Origin: an uncultured Clostridium sp.
GTDB lineage: Bacteria > Bacillota > Clostridia > TANB77 > CAG-508
DNA length: 41,826 nt
Direction of reading: 5' to 3'
Assembly: GCA_958438515.1 (NCBI GenBank)
Contig: CAUBRZ010000014.1
Span: 1 to 41,826, forward strand
Part shown: positions 25,433-35,474 of the stretch, piece by piece
How the letters are laid out: the number at the start of each line of letters is the position of its first letter
How positions within the stretch are numbered: the stretch's first letter is position 1
The notes under the pieces: generated by a model
Database searches by the model: none
Seen by the model: the letters and a program-made list of their open reading frames with translations, nothing else
Told to the model about the DNA's origin: nothing
Position numbers and translations under genes: made by a program

Positions 25433-26059
25433 TTAAATAAAATTTTTTGTGAATGTTCTTCTATGTATAGGACAAAGCCCATATTCTTTAATCGCTTGTA
25501 TGTGTTTTGCCGTTCCATACCCCTTATGTGATGTAAAACCATATTGAGGATAAACTTCATCCCATTGCCTCATAATTCTATCTCTTGTCACTTTAGCTAA
25601 AATAGATGCAGCAGCAATATTATAACACTTCGCATCTCCTTTAATTATAGATTCATATGGAATTTGTCTAGTATTTATATGATTAAGAGCATCTATAACA
25701 ATTAAGTCTGGCTTTAGTTCTAATTTATCTACCACTTCTGTTACTCCCATTTTTGTTGCATTTAGAATATTAATATCATCTATTATATCTTGTCCTATAA
25801 TTGAAATTGAATAACTAATTGCTTCTTCTATAATTAAATCATATAACTTCTCTCTTCTTTTTTCCGTAACTTTTTTTGAATCATTTACACCTTCTATCAT
25901 TGAATCTTTTGGCATAATAACCCCTGCTACTACTACTGGTCCTGCTAAAGGTCCTCTTCCTGCCTCATCAATTCCACATATATTTTTAAATCCTTTTTGA
26001 TATAAATCTTTCTCTATTTCTTTTAACTTTATTAGTCTTTGTTCTTCCTTTTCCTTCAT
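25433..26059 (-). CDS. rnhB: Ribonuclease HII
   Basis: RNase HII nicks DNA at single ribonucleotides and removes RNA primers. The 208-residue protein has the core GIDEAGRGPLAGPVVVAGVI (catalytic Asp-Glu), VNDSKKVTEKRREKLY, PDLIVIDAL and the DRIMRQWDEVYPQYGFTSHKGYGTAKH block. All four acidic residues of the DEDD set are visible. It is intact, with two CGG triplets out of frame. It follows a pseudopilin-like gene. Confidence 0.95.
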   Translation of the reverse strand: MKEKEEQRLIKLKEIEKDLYQKGFKNICGIDEAGRGPLAGPVVVAGVIMPKDSMIEGVNDSKKVTEKRREKLYDLIIEEAISYSISIIGQDIIDDINILNATKMGVTEVVDKLELKPDLIVIDALNHINTRQIPYESIIKGDAKCYNIAAASILAKVTRDRIMRQWDEVYPQYGFTSHKGYGTAKHIQAIKEYGLCPIHRRTFTKNFI

Positions 26060-26088
26060 ATTTATTTTCCTTTTACTACTATAAAATA

Positions 26089-26589
26089 TTATCTTATTTC
26101 TTCTATATCTGTTAGTGAATTTCTAGTATCTCCATTATCATCTACAAATCCTTTTGTATTATATATTTCAACTGTAGCATGTTCATCATCAAAAGCTATT
26201 AAATAATCCTCATTATCTTTTAACTCTATCTTGTCTAATCCCCAAATATTTAATGTTTCTTTTGTTACTTTATAGCATACTGATGAATTATCAATTCCAT
26301 ACTCTTGTGCATTAACTTTTTCTAGTTTTGCACCATCTACATATACACTTTTTCTTACCTTTTCTTTTCTAGTCTCATCAGGTGCCAAACCCATTTTAAA
26401 ATTTGCATCTTCAACATACTCTTTTGCCTTTGCTTGAATTAATAACATGTTTGTTCTTAATTCCTCTAATTTTCCTTTTCTTATTATCTCTTTCCCACTA
26501 TATGTTGCTACACTTGATATTATTAATATAACAATAACAGTTATCGCTAAACTTATTAGTGTTATTGCATTTTCTTTTCTTATTTTCAT
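26089..26589 (-). CDS. Type IV pilin-like protein
   Basis: A 166-residue protein with a short basic leader, KIRKENAITLISLAITVIVI, then LIISSVATYSGKEIIRK, the hydrophobic N-terminal helix of type IV pilins or pseudopilins in clostridia (ITLI.L.ITI family, lacking the usual Glu5). The rest is soluble, probably extracellular: QEYGIDNSSVCYKVTKETLN and the terminal TRNSLTDIEEIR. No pilus assembly gene is nearby. It may be a secreted or surface protein exported via a pseudopilin route. Confidence 0.6.
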   Translation of the reverse strand: MKIRKENAITLISLAITVIVILIISSVATYSGKEIIRKGKLEELRTNMLLIQAKAKEYVEDANFKMGLAPDETRKEKVRKSVYVDGAKLEKVNAQEYGIDNSSVCYKVTKETLNIWGLDKIELKDNEDYLIAFDDEHATVEIYNTKGFVDDNGDTRNSLTDIEEIR

Positions 26590-26763
26590 TTATATCTCCT
26601 CATTTTTTTCTCAAACTAATTATATATTTTTAATATATTTTTTTCAATAGATATTTAAAATTAAATTTTTTAATTTTTTTCACAAAACCTTCACAAACCT
26701 ATTGTATTATATATTTGAAATAGGTTAATATATTAATAATATACATTTTCGGGAGGTATAAAA

Positions 26764-28041
26764 ATGGAAGAAAAAAACAAAAAAGAAGAAAAGGAAAAAG
26801 TAGAAAAAGAAAAAACTCCAAATTTCAGAGCAGTACAAAATCCTAACTCTTATAAGTCATCTTATCAATCAGATAATACTAAAAAACACTCTATAGGATT
26901 TGGTCGTGGAGTTTTTGTACCATTTATAAGTGGTATCTTAGGATGTTTAGTTGTTATTGGAACATGTTTTGGAGTTCCTTCAATTAGATCTAAATTAATT
27001 GATGTTCAAGATAATAATTCAAATAACACAGGAAATAATGGATATGTAGATCAGTCTTCATTATCTAATTATTCAGATACTTCAATATATGTTGCTAATA
27101 AGATTTTACCATCTATTGTAGGAATTAAAGTAGAATATAATGTTAATTCTTACATGTCTATATTTGGTAAACAGTCAAAAGTTTCAGCTGCTACAGCAAG
27201 TGGTTCTGGTATAATTATTAGTGAAGACGGATATATCTTGACAAATAATCATATTGTATCTACCTCTTCTTCTGAATCTTATTATGAAGTATCAGATGCA
27301 ACAAAAGTTACAGTAACTTTATTTAATGATGAGACAGAATATGAAGCAAAAATTATTGGTAAAGATGAACAAACAGATTTAGCAGTAATTAAAATTGAAA
27401 AATCAGGATTATCTAAAGCAGAATTCGCTGATTCTGATAATATAAAAGTTGGAGAATTTGCTATGGCAGTAGGTAATCCTTTAGGTATGCAAAGTAGCAT
27501 TACTTGTGGAGTAGTCAGCGCAGTAAATAGAGAAGTTACAGATAGTGATGGCAAGAATTTTACTTTAATTCAAACAGATGCAGCAATAAACTCTGGTAAT
27601 AGTGGTGGAGCATTAGTAAATAGTGAAGGTAAAGTTATCGGAATCAATACTTTAAAACTTTCTGGAACAGGTATCGAGGGAATGGGATTTGCAATTCCAA
27701 TTAATTCTACAACAGATATTACATCTCAGCTAATTCAATATAGTAAAGTTAAAAGACCTTATATTGGAATATCTGGTATGGATCTAGATGAAAAAACAGC
27801 TAAAGCAAATAATTTAGTATCTGGAATATATGTAAAATCTGTAGAAGATTTTTCAGCTGGAGAAAAAGCAGGTATTAAAATAGGAGATGTAATTATAGAA
27901 GCTGATGGTCAAAAAATCTCTAATATGGATAAATTAAATGAAATTAAAAACTCTCATAAAATCGGTGATGAACTAAAAATAAAAGTAAACCGTAATGGTC
28001 AAGAAAAAGATTTAACAATTACTTTAGGAGAACAACCATAA
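26764..28041 (+). CDS. htrA: HtrA/DegP-type serine protease
   Basis: A membrane-anchored protease that removes misfolded proteins outside the membrane. It has a charged cytoplasmic N-terminus, one transmembrane segment (about residues 47-70), then a trypsin-like domain with catalytic His163 (NNHIV), Asp205 (TDLAVIKI) and Ser280 (NSGNSGGALV), and a C-terminal PDZ domain (residues about 345-420, KSVEDFSAGEKAGIKIGDVI). GGGAGG precedes the start. Three CGG triplets are out of frame and the gene is unbroken. Its promoter region (26650-26760) is AT-rich with no obvious CtsR-type operator. Confidence 0.92.
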   Translation: MEEKNKKEEKEKVEKEKTPNFRAVQNPNSYKSSYQSDNTKKHSIGFGRGVFVPFISGILGCLVVIGTCFGVPSIRSKLIDVQDNNSNNTGNNGYVDQSSLSNYSDTSIYVANKILPSIVGIKVEYNVNSYMSIFGKQSKVSAATASGSGIIISEDGYILTNNHIVSTSSSESYYEVSDATKVTVTLFNDETEYEAKIIGKDEQTDLAVIKIEKSGLSKAEFADSDNIKVGEFAMAVGNPLGMQSSITCGVVSAVNREVTDSDGKNFTLIQTDAAINSGNSGGALVNSEGKVIGINTLKLSGTGIEGMGFAIPINSTTDITSQLIQYSKVKRPYIGISGMDLDEKTAKANNLVSGIYVKSVEDFSAGEKAGIKIGDVIIEADGQKISNMDKLNEIKNSHKIGDELKIKVNRNGQEKDLTITLGEQP

Positions 28042-28146
28042 TTTCACTTTAAGTTCACACAATGGACAAAATTCATTGTTAAAATACAAACATAGTCAGT
28101 AATAAGTACTGATTTAAAATAAAAAACATCCCCTTTTATTTTAAAA

Positions 28147-28177
28147 AAAAGATGGTAACTATAAATTACCATCTTTT
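28147..28177. terminator. Bidirectional terminator between htrA and the DUF3298-like gene
   Basis: AAAAAGATGGTAA and TTACCATCTTTTT flank a six-base loop, perfectly symmetric, serving two converging transcripts. Confidence 0.8.
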
Positions 28178-28181
28178 TATA

Positions 28182-29060
28182 TTATATAATAATTAAATCC
28201 ATTTCACTAGTTGATGTTGTATTTCCATAAGCATATATAATATACAAAGTATTGTCAGTTAGATAAAATTCTGTAGAATTTTTTAACTCATACATATTAT
28301 TTGTTATATCTCTATTGTAAATATTATATCCTACTTGTTTTAGACTTTCCACTTTTTCTTGTTCTTCTTGAATCTGCTTTTTTATTCTCTCTTGAATGTC
28401 ATTTTTATTTAATTGTTCTATTTTTAATACTTCTTCCAATGTAACCTCTTTGTTATTTCTTAAATCATAATTATATGTCTGTATAATTACCTTTTGTGCA
28501 TTAGCACCTTCTTTTAAGTTTGACTTAACCATAACAGATAAAATTCCATCTTGCACATTTGCTGCATAATCTATATTATAAATAATATTCTTATTCTCAC
28601 TTTCTAAAATATTTTTTGTTTTATTTACAAAAATTTCTTCAATCTCTTTGTTATATTTATTTATTATCTCATTTTTTACATTTATATGTGGTATATGTAT
28701 TTCTAAATCATAACTATTTATCTTACTTTCTTTTTTCTCATATTGTGTATATACTAAGTCTTCTTGTTCGTTTTCTTTTTTGTTATTATTTTGCCCATCA
28801 TCATTTTCAATTGTATTATTAAAAACTTTATTAAATTCGGATTTCAATAATTCTGTTTGTTCTTCTGTTTTATTTCCAAATTCTCCTTCTGGACTAATTC
28901 CTATTAGTCTTCCAATATCTATTCTAGCATAAAATTGAATATAAAAGGCTATAATAAGAGAAATTATGCATATAAATGCAACTACAACATATATAATTAA
29001 TTGTTTTTTCTTTAATTTATTGTTATTTTCTGGTAATTCTAAATTCATTTTTTTCCTCAC
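28182..29060 (-). CDS. Membrane-anchored DUF3298/RsiV-like protein
   Basis: A 292-residue protein with a cytoplasmic basic start, one transmembrane segment (residues about 22-45, IYVVVAFICIISLIIAFYIQ) and an extracellular domain with DUF4163/DUF3298-like blocks: INSYDLEIHIPHINVKN, TYNYDLRNNKEVTLEEVL and EFYLTDNTLYIIYAYGN. In Bacillus RsiV this fold senses lysozyme; here no sigma factor gene is adjacent, so a signalling role is not supported. Divergent from clpE. Confidence 0.6.
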   Translation of the reverse strand: MRKKMNLELPENNNKLKKKQLIIYVVVAFICIISLIIAFYIQFYARIDIGRLIGISPEGEFGNKTEEQTELLKSEFNKVFNNTIENDDGQNNNKKENEQEDLVYTQYEKKESKINSYDLEIHIPHINVKNEIINKYNKEIEEIFVNKTKNILESENKNIIYNIDYAANVQDGILSVMVKSNLKEGANAQKVIIQTYNYDLRNNKEVTLEEVLKIEQLNKNDIQERIKKQIQEEQEKVESLKQVGYNIYNRDITNNMYELKNSTEFYLTDNTLYIIYAYGNTTSTSEMDLIII

Positions 29061-29111
29061 ATTTTATTTGCAAATTTACTTTTTTATTATAACATTTATT
29101 TATTTTTTTAT

Positions 29112-29136
29112 CAACATTAATTTTTCACTAATGTTG
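29112..29136. promoter_or_regulatory. Inverted repeat upstream of clpE
   Basis: CAACATTA and TAATGTTG, perfect 8-bp arms with a nine-base spacer, followed by TTGACT about 10 bases on. It could be an operator for the divergent pair. It does not look like a CtsR box. Confidence 0.4.
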
Positions 29137-29214
29137 TCTAAATTGTTGACTATTCCCTATTTTTGCGTTATTATAATATATATTAAATTTATTTAGAAAT
29201 GAGGAATTTAAAGT

Positions 29215-31576
29215 ATGTTATGTTCAGAATGTAATGAAAAACCAGCAATACTTTTTTATAAAAAAATAGAAAATGGCAAAGATTCTTTAGAAGGCTATTG
29301 TTATGATTGTGCTAAAAAGAAAGGAATAAACCCAACTGAAGTATTAGCAAAACAAAATGATATACTTTCAAAAGATAAGCTAAATTTAGGTGATATGACA
29401 AAGCAATTTGAAACTATATTTAAAGATTTAGCTGAAAATATTAATTTAGAAGATTTAGAAAATATGGAAGGAGCAATTGCTTTTGAGAATCTAGACGAAA
29501 ATGCTGACGACGAACAAACACCAAAAATATCTGGTACAGCCATTCCACTTCGGTTCAATATTTTCAAACATGTTTCAAGGGAAGTCTTCTAAAGAAGAAC
29601 CTGAAGAAACAAGTAGTTCTAGAAAAAAAGTAAAAATCGAAAAAAAGAAAAACAAAAAACAAAATAAAAAGAAAAAGTTTTTAGACACTTATGGTACTAA
29701 TTTAACAGATAAAGCTAAAAATAATGAATTAGATTTAGTAATAGGTAGAGAAAAGGAAATTCAAAGAATTGTACAAATCTTAAATAGACGTTCTAAAAAT
29801 AATCCTTGCTTAATTGGTGAACCAGGAGTTGGTAAAACTGCTATAGCTCAAGGTTTATCTATTAAAATTGCAAATAAAAATGTACCTGCTAAACTTTTAG
29901 ATAAAGAAGTTTATTTATTAGATATGACAGCTGTAATAGCTGGAACACAATTTAGAGGGCAATTCGAATCTAGAATGAAAGGTATTATAGATGAATGTAA
30001 AGAATATGGTAATATTATCTTAGTAATTGATGAAATTCATAATATAATTGGTGCAGGAGATGGAGAGCATTCTATGAATGCTGCAAATATTCTAAAACCT
30101 GCTCTATCAAATGGAGAAATCCAATTAATTGGTACTACTACATTAAAAGAATATAGAAAATATATTGAAAAAGATTCTGCATTAGAAAGAAGATTTCAAC
30201 AAGTATTAGTTGAGGAACCTAATGTTGATGATTCAATAGTTATCTTGGAAGGTATAAAAAAATATTATGAAGAATATCACAAAGTAAAAATTTCTTCTGA
30301 CGTAATCAGACAAACTGTAATAATGTCTGAAAAATATATACATGATAGATTTTTACCTGATAAAGCAATTGATATTTTAGATGAAGCATGTTCTAAAATC
30401 AACTTAGAAAATAAGGAATTATACAGGTTAGAAATGTTAAAGCAAGAACTAAATCAAGTTCAAGCTGAAAAAGAAGAAGTAGTTGCAGCAGATTCAACAG
30501 AAGATTATCAAAAAGCTGCAGATTTAAAAACACGTGAGTGCCAACTAATAGAAGAAATTGATAAGCTAAACAAAAGACTAAAACCTCGTCAATTAACAGT
30601 TCAAGATATTGCAAATGTTATTGAAAGCTGGACTAAAATACCTGTTAAAAAAATAACAGAAGAAGAAACTAAAAAATTATTAAATTTAGAAACAAACCTT
30701 CACAAAAGAATTATTGGTCAAGAAGACGCCGTAAATAGTGTATCAAGAGCTATTAGGAGAAACCGTGCTGGACTAAAAAGCACTAAAAGGCCACCATCTT
30801 TTATATTTGTTGGTCCAACAGGTGTTGGAAAAACAGAACTTGCCAAAAGCTTAGCTTACGAAATGTTTGGTAGCGAAGATTCTATAATTAGAGTTGATAT
30901 GTCAGAATACATGGAAAGTCATTCTACATCTAAATTGATAGGCGCACCTCCAGGATATGTTGGATATGATGATGCTGGTCAATTGACTGATAAAGTAAAA
31001 AGGAAACCATATTCTATTATATTATTAGATGAAATAGAAAAAGCTCATCCTGATGTATTTAATATTTTATTACAAGTATTAGATGATGGAAAATTAACAG
31101 ACAGTCAAGGAAACACAGTAAGCTTTTCTAACACTATTATAATTATGACATCTAACGCTGGTTCTAACTTAAATACAAACTCTATTGGTTTTGGAAAACA
31201 AACAGTAGATAAGAATAAAGTAATTGATTCTTTAAAAGAAGTTTTTAGACCTGAATTTTTAAACAGAGTAGATGAAATAATTAGTTTTGATTCTTTAACA
31301 AAAGAACAATTGTTACAAATTATTGATCTAATGTTAAAAGATACAGTAAAAGCCTTAAATGAAAAAGATATAAAAATGAATATCACAAAAAATGCAAAAG
31401 ATTATCTTTTAGACAAAGGTACAGATATTAAATTTGGTGCAAGACCTTTAAGAAGAGCAATTCAAAGGTATATAGAAGATGAATTGTCTGAAATGATTTT
31501 AAAAGGTGAATTAACTGATGGTCAGACTGTAAAAATAGATTTTGAAGATGATAAATTGAAATTTAAAATTATATAG
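29215..31576 (+). CDS. clpE: ClpE-type AAA+ unfoldase with zinc finger, joined by +1 shift at CGG
   Basis: ClpE unfolds proteins for ClpP. The N-terminus has the ClpE/McsA zinc finger (Cys3, Cys6, Cys29, Cys32). Two AAA+ modules follow: GEPGVGKT with VIDEIHN, and GPTGVGKT with LLDEIEK, joined by a UVR-like coiled coil near ADSTEDYQKAADLKTRECQL. The frame breaks in the linker at CTT CGG TTC (29551-29553). Skipping the C gives AIPL, then GSIFSNMFQGKSSKEE, 786 residues. ClpC/ClpE proteins carry both parts in one chain, so a split here would leave a zinc finger orphan and an AAA+ gene without a ribosome site. pgsA follows ten bases downstream. Confidence 0.9.
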
Positions 31577-31585
31577 GAGAAAATT

Positions 31586-32188
31586 ATGTTAAAATATATT
31601 CCAAATACCTTAACAATCATAAGATTTTTGCTAATACCTTTTATACTATTTTATATTTTTACTGGCAATTATATATTAGCTTTTGTAATATTTACTATTT
31701 CTGCCCTAACTGACATTGCTGATGGAGTTATAGCTAGAAAATTTAATCTTATATCTAATTTTGGAAAATTGATGGATCCTCTAGCAGATAAGTCAACACA
31801 AATTGCTGTTCTTACTTCACTAGTAATAACCGATATTATTCCTATCTGGATTTTATTAATTGTATTACTAAAAGAGTTTATTATGATTGTTGGTGCTTCT
31901 TTTCTTTATGGAAAAGATGTCGTTGTATATAGTAGATGGTATGGGAAATTAGCAACAGTTTTATTCTATCTTGCAATTGTATTATCTCTTATTTTAAAAC
32001 AATTTAATTTAAACAACATTTGGAATGAAGTTACTTTATTTATATATTATTTAGCAGTATTTGCTACCATATTTGCACTTATTATGTATGTTAAAGATTT
32101 ATATAAAAAAGGTTTTATTGACAAACAAGATTTAAATAAAGAAGTAACTATAGATAAAAAAGAAAAGAAAAACAAACTAAATAAATAA
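31586..32188 (+). CDS. pgsA: Phosphatidylglycerophosphate synthase
   Basis: A CDP-alcohol phosphatidyltransferase that makes phosphatidylglycerol phosphate from CDP-diacylglycerol and glycerol-3-phosphate. The signature DIADGVIARKFNLISNFGKL then MDPLADK fits D-x2-DG-x2-AR-x8-G-x3-D-x3-D, residues about 46-72. Several transmembrane helices follow. Slightly longer C-terminus than usual, ending in a basic KKEKKNKLNK tail. AGGAGAAAATT precedes the ATG, in operon with clpE. Confidence 0.93.
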   Translation: MLKYIPNTLTIIRFLLIPFILFYIFTGNYILAFVIFTISALTDIADGVIARKFNLISNFGKLMDPLADKSTQIAVLTSLVITDIIPIWILLIVLLKEFIMIVGASFLYGKDVVVYSRWYGKLATVLFYLAIVLSLILKQFNLNNIWNEVTLFIYYLAVFATIFALIMYVKDLYKKGFIDKQDLNKEVTIDKKEKKNKLNK

Positions 32189-32190
32189 TA

Positions 32191-32242
32191 TAAAAAAGAA
32201 TTAAATAAAGCTTTAAATGTTTTATTTAATTCTTCTTTTTTA
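32191..32242. terminator. Bidirectional terminator
   Basis: AAAAAAGAATTAAATAAA pairs with TTTATTTAATTCTTCTTTTTT around a GCTTTAAATG loop, between converging pgsA and the BofC-like gene. Confidence 0.75.
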
Positions 32243-32839
32243 TTCAAAATCTTCTATTAGCTGATTCAAATTTTGTTTTCCATTAACTTGTATTCCATTT
32301 TTTATATTCATTTTATCTGTTTCTGGTAAATATTCTGTTGAAATATCAGTTACTTCATATTCTTTATTAGAACCATCTTCTAATATTTCATATATAGTAA
32401 CTTTTCCATCATTATCTTTTATAATATAATGTTCCTTGCACTCCCCTTCTTCCTCTTTGCTTAAAATAATTTTCGTATCAGAGAATTTCTCTATTGTCCA
32501 TCCATCATATGCCTTTTGTAAATCAACTTTTGTCTTATTTACAAGTTCCTCTGGAATATCTAGATATTCACTTGTAGAATGACCACATTTTTTATAATGC
32601 TTTTTTAAAATAATTGAGCAATTTGGTGATATTTTCTCATCTTCTGAATTCGCTTGTAACACTTTATTTTGAATATATTCATACTCTTCAGTACAGTCAT
32701 CTATAATATTTTCTTGTTCTATTTTTGTTGCAAGTTTCTTACTTTCTTTATCTTCTTTTGGAGTATATATAACAACTGCTAATATCATAGCACCTATTAC
32801 TACAATTACACAAACTATTGTTGTTAATGTTTTATTCAT
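32240..32839 (-). CDS. BofC-like exported protein
   Basis: A 199-residue protein with an N-terminal membrane segment (TIVCVIVVIGAMILAVVIYT) and a soluble domain. The stretch GWTIEKFSDTKIILSKEEEG, then CKEHYIIKDNDGKVTIYEIL, matches the C-terminal BofC domain found in clostridial spore-formers. BofC in Bacillus restrains SpoIVB in forespore-to-mother-cell signalling. Start after GGAGAAGAGGGTA. Assigned by the short motif only. Confidence 0.6.
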   Translation of the reverse strand: MNKTLTTIVCVIVVIGAMILAVVIYTPKEDKESKKLATKIEQENIIDDCTEEYEYIQNKVLQANSEDEKISPNCSIILKKHYKKCGHSTSEYLDIPEELVNKTKVDLQKAYDGWTIEKFSDTKIILSKEEEGECKEHYIIKDNDGKVTIYEILEDGSNKEYEVTDISTEYLPETDKMNIKNGIQVNGKQNLNQLIEDFE

Positions 32840-32933
32840 TACCCTCTTCTCCTTTATAAATATTCTTATAACTATTATTATCTTTTTTGCTAAATTTATA
32901 CAATTGTTATTTTTTATTTAAATATATATCAAA

Positions 32934-35445
32934 CTATTTAAAAAGTACTTTTTTTCCATTTGATTTTATACTTATCTCACCCATTTCATCGGTTCTAAAA
33001 ATTTTAATACTATTTAATTTTAAATTTTCAATTGTAATATCAGAAGGATGTCCGAATTTATTATCTTTACCAACACCAATTAGTGCATATTGGGGCTTTA
33101 CAAGTTTTAAGAACTCTTGTGTTGATGATGTCTTTGATCCATGATGTGCAACCTTTAAAATATTAGATTTTAACATATTAGTCCCTGTCTTTTTATACTT
33201 TGAAATAATTGCTTTTTCTGCTATTTCTTCTATATCTCCTGTATAGAGCATTGAAAATTTCTTAAACACAAGCTTACATACTAATGAATTATTATTTATA
33301 GCATTTTCCGATATAACAATATCAGAGCATGGCCATATTATGTCAAAATATACTTCTTTTTCTATTTCTATTCTATCGCCAGCTTCTACCACTTTCACAT
33401 TTATGTTTTTGTTATTAATAATTTGAATAAATTTTTTATAATTATCACAAGCTTGATATTGCTTTCCTATAATTATATTTTTGACTTTTATTTCTTCCAT
33501 TAGATACAATAATCCAGCACAATGATCTTGATCAAAATGACTAATAAATATATAGTCTATCTTGTTATATCCTCTATCCAAAACATATGGTAATAATATA
33601 CTTTTTCCTACATCAAACTCATTTGAGGTTGTCCCTCCTCCATCTATTAAAATTGTCTTATTTTCTGGTGTTACTATAAAAGTACTATCACCTTGCCCTA
33701 CATCAATAAAATTTATTTTTAGTTGTCCTTGTTTAGTTGAATTTACAAAGATTAACATTAATACTATAACAAGAATCCTTTTTAGATATATCTTCTTTTT
33801 TTCTCTAAATTTATATTTTATTAGTGCAATAAAATTCCTTATCCTTATATTTGTATTACTTTTATGTTTAGAGTTATAAATTTGATATAAAAATAAGAGC
33901 AAATAAATCATGAAATAATAAATTAATATCTGCCAAATCTTAGGTGTTGGTAAATATACTTTTGATAATGGGAAATTACCGAAATTAGAAATCATAATTA
34001 TACATTTAATTAAAACTTCAAGAATAGGAACTATTATTTTTGATAAATATGGAGAAATAAAATATAAGAAAATAACTATCATTCCGTAGTATAATAATAG
34101 GGCCAGTAATGAAACTTACCAATATATTTGTTAAAATAAAATAAGTTCCAAAAAAATTAAAATTATAAATAATTATGGGTAAAATCATTAATTGAGCTGA
34201 AATAGTAACGGCTAATATTTCTTTAATCTTTTCTATTGCTGTTACTATTTTTTTATTTATTTTATACTTATATTTAGGATTTTTTATTCTTATATTATCC
34301 AGAATCTTTGAAATCGTTTTACTAAATACTAGAATACCTATTGTTCCTAAATAAGAAAGCTGTAGCCCAATATTAACTATTAGAAAAGGATTATAAATAA
34401 GAATAAAAAATAAAGATATACTCAAAGAATTCCAGATATCATTCTTTTGATATATTAAACCTGCTATCATTACTAAAATTCCTGTAATACTTGCTCTTAA
34501 AATAGAAGGTGAAAACCCAGTTAAAAAAGAATAAAAAATTAAAAATATTATTATAACAACTTTTGATTTTCTTTTTCCTATTATTGACGTAAAAATCAAA
34601 TTAATTCCAATTATTAAATATGTAACATGCATTCCAGAAACAGCTAAAACATGTGAAATATTACCGATTCTAAAATTTTCTTTTGTTTCTTCTCCTATTT
34701 TAGAATTATCACCTAGTAATATACCATTTAGTAAAGATGCCTGTTCTTCTTGAAAAAGACTATTTATTATATTCTTTAATTTTATAGATACTTTGTTAAT
34801 ACAATAAAAAATCGTATTTACATTTTTACTACTTAATACTTCAATTTTTTTTGATTTAACAGTTCCATAAATCTTCAAAGTTTTTAAATATTGTTTATAA
34901 TTAAATCCTCCAAAATTTTTTTCTTCAGTTGGTTCAATAAATTCTCCTGAAAAATATATTTTATCTCCATAATATAAATCTTTAAAATCTTTTTTATTAA
35001 CATTTAAATAAAGGTATGTATTTTTTAATTGATTCTTATTTTTCATATTATCTACAGATACTATTTTTATTTTATATACATAATAATATTCTTTTTCTTT
35101 ACAATTACTACAGATAATTGCTTGTCCATTTAAATTTGTTTTTCCTTTATACATATTATCATATTTATAATTTTGAATGATTACAATTGAATTTGAAATA
35201 ATTGAAAAAATTACTATACATGAAATAACTTGTTTATTTATAACTATATTTAAATATTTAAAATATCTCTTAATGTCAAATACTTTTATTTTATCTTTCT
35301 TATGATTACTAGAAATTATATTTTTTATTATTAAATATATTGCAAAAATAGGAATATAAAAAAAGACTATACTAATTTTAAAGTATAGCCCCATTATTAT
35401 ACCTATAATATATCCTATAATTGCAATTAAAATAGGTCTTTTAAT
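32934..35445 (-). CDS. comEC: DNA uptake channel ComEC/Rec2, joined by +1 shift at CGG; probable AUU start
   Basis: ComEC forms the inner-membrane channel for DNA uptake in natural transformation, with a nuclease-like beta-lactamase domain. The N-terminal part has the OB-like external domain and the competence domain with LAVSGMHVTYLIIG. The C-terminal part has VGQGDSTFIV, ISHFDQDHCAGL and KVAHHGSKTS. The frame breaks at CTA CGG AAT (34086-34084). Skipping the C joins FITGPIIIL to GMIVIFLYF, giving 836 residues. The best ribosome site (GAAAGGAG, 35453-35460) is seven bases before an ATT at 35445 reading (I/M)KRPILIAIIGYIIGII, as in other ComEC N-termini; the first ATG (35394) has no site. Other competence genes are not in view. 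Confidence 0.85.
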
Positions 35446-35474
35446 TGTAATTCTCCTTTCTTAATTGCTACTTC

